Below, piece after piece: positions 3,874-5,325 of a stretch of DNA of 5,325 nt. The notes below the pieces were generated by a model, which was given only the letters and a program-made list of their open reading frames with translations, made no database searches and was not told the DNA's origin. The stretch spans positions 1 to 5,325 of the forward strand of contig JAKAOE010000166.1 in the NCBI GenBank assembly GCA_021823305.1, read 5' to 3'. The stretch comes from Acidobacteriota bacterium. GTDB lineage: Bacteria; Acidobacteriota; Terriglobia; Terriglobales; SCQP01. Numbering within the stretch: the stretch's first letter is position 1; each line of letters begins with the position of its first letter. A program made the translations under genes and the position numbers.

Positions 3874-5325
3874 AGCTCCATCACTCCCAGGCTCCAGAAC
3901 GCCGCCAGCGCCAGCTCCAGCCCCGCCGCCACCGTCAGCTCGTGCAGCGACAGCAGGTGGCTCAATCCGGGCATGCGCAGCGCCGCGATCTGCACCACCT
4001 GCGTGCCCGCCACCGCGCCGATCAGCAGCGGGTTGCGCAGCAGCGGGATGCGGAACACCGAGCGCGTCTCCGAGCGGCAGTTCAGGCAGTGCGCGTTCTC
4101 GCACCACACCAGCAGCCACAGCACCGCGCCTTCCGCCGCCGCCGGCGCCATGCCCGCCGCCAGTGCGCGCTGGTAAAAGGCGAACGCCGCCGCGCCGATC
4201 GCCGCCCCCGCCAGCAGGATCTGTTCCACCATGCGCCGGTCGAGGATCGCCGCGCCGCTCGGCCGCGGCGGACGGTCGAGCACGCCCGGCTCGCCCTTCT
4301 CGAACGCCAGCGCCACGTCCTGCATCCCGTTGGTGATCAGGTTCAGCCACAGCAGCTGCACCGCGGTCAGCGCCGGCGGCAACAGCGCCAGCGCGCCCAG
4401 CAGCATGAGCAGCACCTCGGCGGCGCCGGTCGACACCAGCAGCAGGATCACCTTGCGCAGGTTGTCGTGCGCCACCCGCCCCTCCTCGATGCCCGCCACG
4501 ATCGAGGCGAAGTTGTCGTCGGTCAAGATCAGGTCGGCTGCGTCCCGCGCCACGTCAGTGCCCGCCTGGCCCATGGCGATGCCGATGTCGGCTGCCTGCA
4601 GCGCCGGCGCGTCGTTGACCCCGTCGCCGGTCACCGCCACGATCTGCCCCTGGCGCCGCAGCGCCTCCACGATCGCCAGCTTCTGCAGCGGCTCGGTGCG
4701 CGCGAACACCCGTGCCCGCGCCGCCAGCGCCGCGAACCCCTCGTCGTCGGCTTCCGCCAGTTCCGTGCCCGTCACCACCTCGCCCGCGTGCGCCGCCAAG
4801 CCCAGCGTGCGTGCGATCGCCAGCGCCGTCAGCGGATGGTCGCCGGTCACCATCACCACCCGCACGCCGGCGTGCTGCGCCCGCCGCACCGCCTCTTCCA
4901 CCTCCGGCCGCAGCGGATCCATCAGTCCCGCCAGGCCGAGCCATTCGAGCTCGCGCAGCTGCGCCCCCTGCGGCGCGCTCACCCGTCCCGCCGCCACCGC
5001 GATCACGCGGTAGCCCGCGCCCGACAGCGCGTTCACCTCCGCCATCGGCAGCGCGCCGCCGGGGCAAAAGCCCGCCACCGTCTCCGGCGCGCCCTTGACG
5101 TAGGCGATCCAGTCGCCCGCCTCCTCGTCCGCGGCGAACGCCGCCGCGTACCGCTGCTCCGGCTCGTAGGGAATGCGCTCGGCGATCTCGCCCGCCTCCC
5201 CGCTGTCCCACCCGCCCGCCAGCGCGCGGTCGAAAAACGCCAGGTCCACGGCGTCGCCGATGCCGCCCTCGGCTCCCGCCGGCGGCTCGCTCGCCAGCGC
5301 GCCCGCGCGCAGCAGCGCCTGCGCC
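3828..5325 (-). CDS. P2-type cation-transporting ATPase, C-terminal part (start outside window)
   Basis: The reading frame runs leftward from the window edge to TAG at 3828-3830, giving 498 visible residues. The GTG at 5249 is internal: the frame upstream of it still reads as ATPase (LLRAGALAS, then GDAVDLAFFDRAL). Visible motifs are KGAPE of the nucleotide-binding domain (fragment residues 77-81), DPLRPEV, TGDHP (160-164), FARTEP and TGDGVNDAP (232-240), followed by a membrane domain of about six helices and a basic C terminus. The phosphorylated DKTGT and helices 1-4 lie outside the window. Compared with SERCA sites, Glu303 (Glu771), Asn328 (Asn796), Thr331 (Thr799) and Glu409 (Glu908) are kept, while Gly300 replaces Asn768 and Asn332 replaces Asp800. 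The family pumps cations (Ca2+, Na+, H+, Mn2+) across the cytoplasmic membrane using ATP; the altered site leaves the ion open. It converges on the M20 gene and is transcribed independently. Confidence 0.95.
   Translation of the reverse strand, partial: AQALLRAGALASEPPAGAEGGIGDAVDLAFFDRALAGGWDSGEAGEIAERIPYEPEQRYAAAFAADEEAGDWIAYVKGAPETVAGFCPGGALPMAEVNALSGAGYRVIAVAAGRVSAPQGAQLRELEWLGLAGLMDPLRPEVEEAVRRAQHAGVRVVMVTGDHPLTALAIARTLGLAAHAGEVVTGTELAEADDEGFAALAARARVFARTEPLQKLAIVEALRRQGQIVAVTGDGVNDAPALQAADIGIAMGQAGTDVARDAADLILTDDNFASIVAGIEEGRVAHDNLRKVILLLVSTGAAEVLLMLLGALALLPPALTAVQLLWLNLITNGMQDVALAFEKGEPGVLDRPPRPSGAAILDRRMVEQILLAGAAIGAAAFAFYQRALAAGMAPAAAEGAVLWLLVWCENAHCLNCRSETRSVFRIPLLRNPLLIGAVAGTQVVQIAALRMPGLSHLLSLHELTVAAGLELALAAFWSLGVMELYKWLRRRRSAAVSA

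Noticed and set aside
2605..4350. 581-codon minus-strand frame
   Set aside because: Gly/Ala-rich low-complexity translation antisense to the M20 gene and in another frame to the ATPase; typical of high-GC third-position bias.
4231..5013. 260-codon plus-strand frame antisense to the ATPase
   Set aside because: Ser/Ala/Arg-rich translation with no motif, opposite a gene with intact P-type ATPase motifs.
5247..5249. GTG as start of the P-type ATPase
   Set aside because: The frame stays open to the window edge and the residues upstream of it still match the ATPase nucleotide-binding domain; the phosphorylation domain must lie further upstream.

Overview
This 5.3 kb window of very GC-rich, densely coding bacterial DNA holds five protein genes plus one short regulatory leader gene. 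The organism cannot be named from the sequence. High GC, short intergenic gaps and gene content (an ECF41/SigJ-like sigma factor, split chorismate mutase and prephenate dehydratase, a membrane-anchored metallophosphoesterase) would suit an Acidobacteriota-like or other high-GC soil or sediment bacterium, but this is a weak inference. No mobile elements, CRISPR arrays, tRNA or rRNA genes were seen.

Layout: (1) bases 1-291 are the 3' end of an ECF41/SigJ-type sigma factor. (2) Bases 260-470 form a compact control region. A TTGACA/TAGCCT promoter lies inside the end of the sigma gene. It is followed by a 32-codon leader gene (297-395) rich in Phe and Tyr codons, then a strong intrinsic terminator with an 11 bp stem, GCAA loop and T-tract (422-455). 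An alternative antiterminator pairing (361-368 with 426-433) completes a transcription attenuator that was not in any long reading frame. (3) Bases 471-1290 encode an AroQ-class chorismate mutase and, overlapping by 14 bases, a prephenate dehydratase-like protein without an ACT domain. (4) Bases 1382-3873 hold a membrane-anchored metallophosphoesterase and an M20 metallopeptidase/deacylase, five bases apart and probably co-transcribed from a promoter near 1287-1315. (5) From the other strand, the C-terminal two-thirds or so of a P2-type cation ATPase converges on them and overlaps the M20 gene tail-to-tail by 46 bp.

How it works together: chorismate mutase turns chorismate into prephenate and the next enzyme would turn prephenate into phenylpyruvate, the Phe precursor. 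The usual allosteric Phe sensor (ACT domain) is absent, and Phe sensing appears instead to sit in the mRNA leader: a ribosome stalled on Phe (or Tyr) codons would prevent terminator formation and turn the two genes on. The dehydratase has lost the Arg of its TRF motif and the Glu of its VPIEN motif, so its exact reaction is less certain than its fold.

The most interesting item is the attenuator: its leader peptide appears to be translated from a leaderless transcript start, and it carries a duplicated FAYR block whose two copies differ at two silent sites that let them pair into a hairpin.
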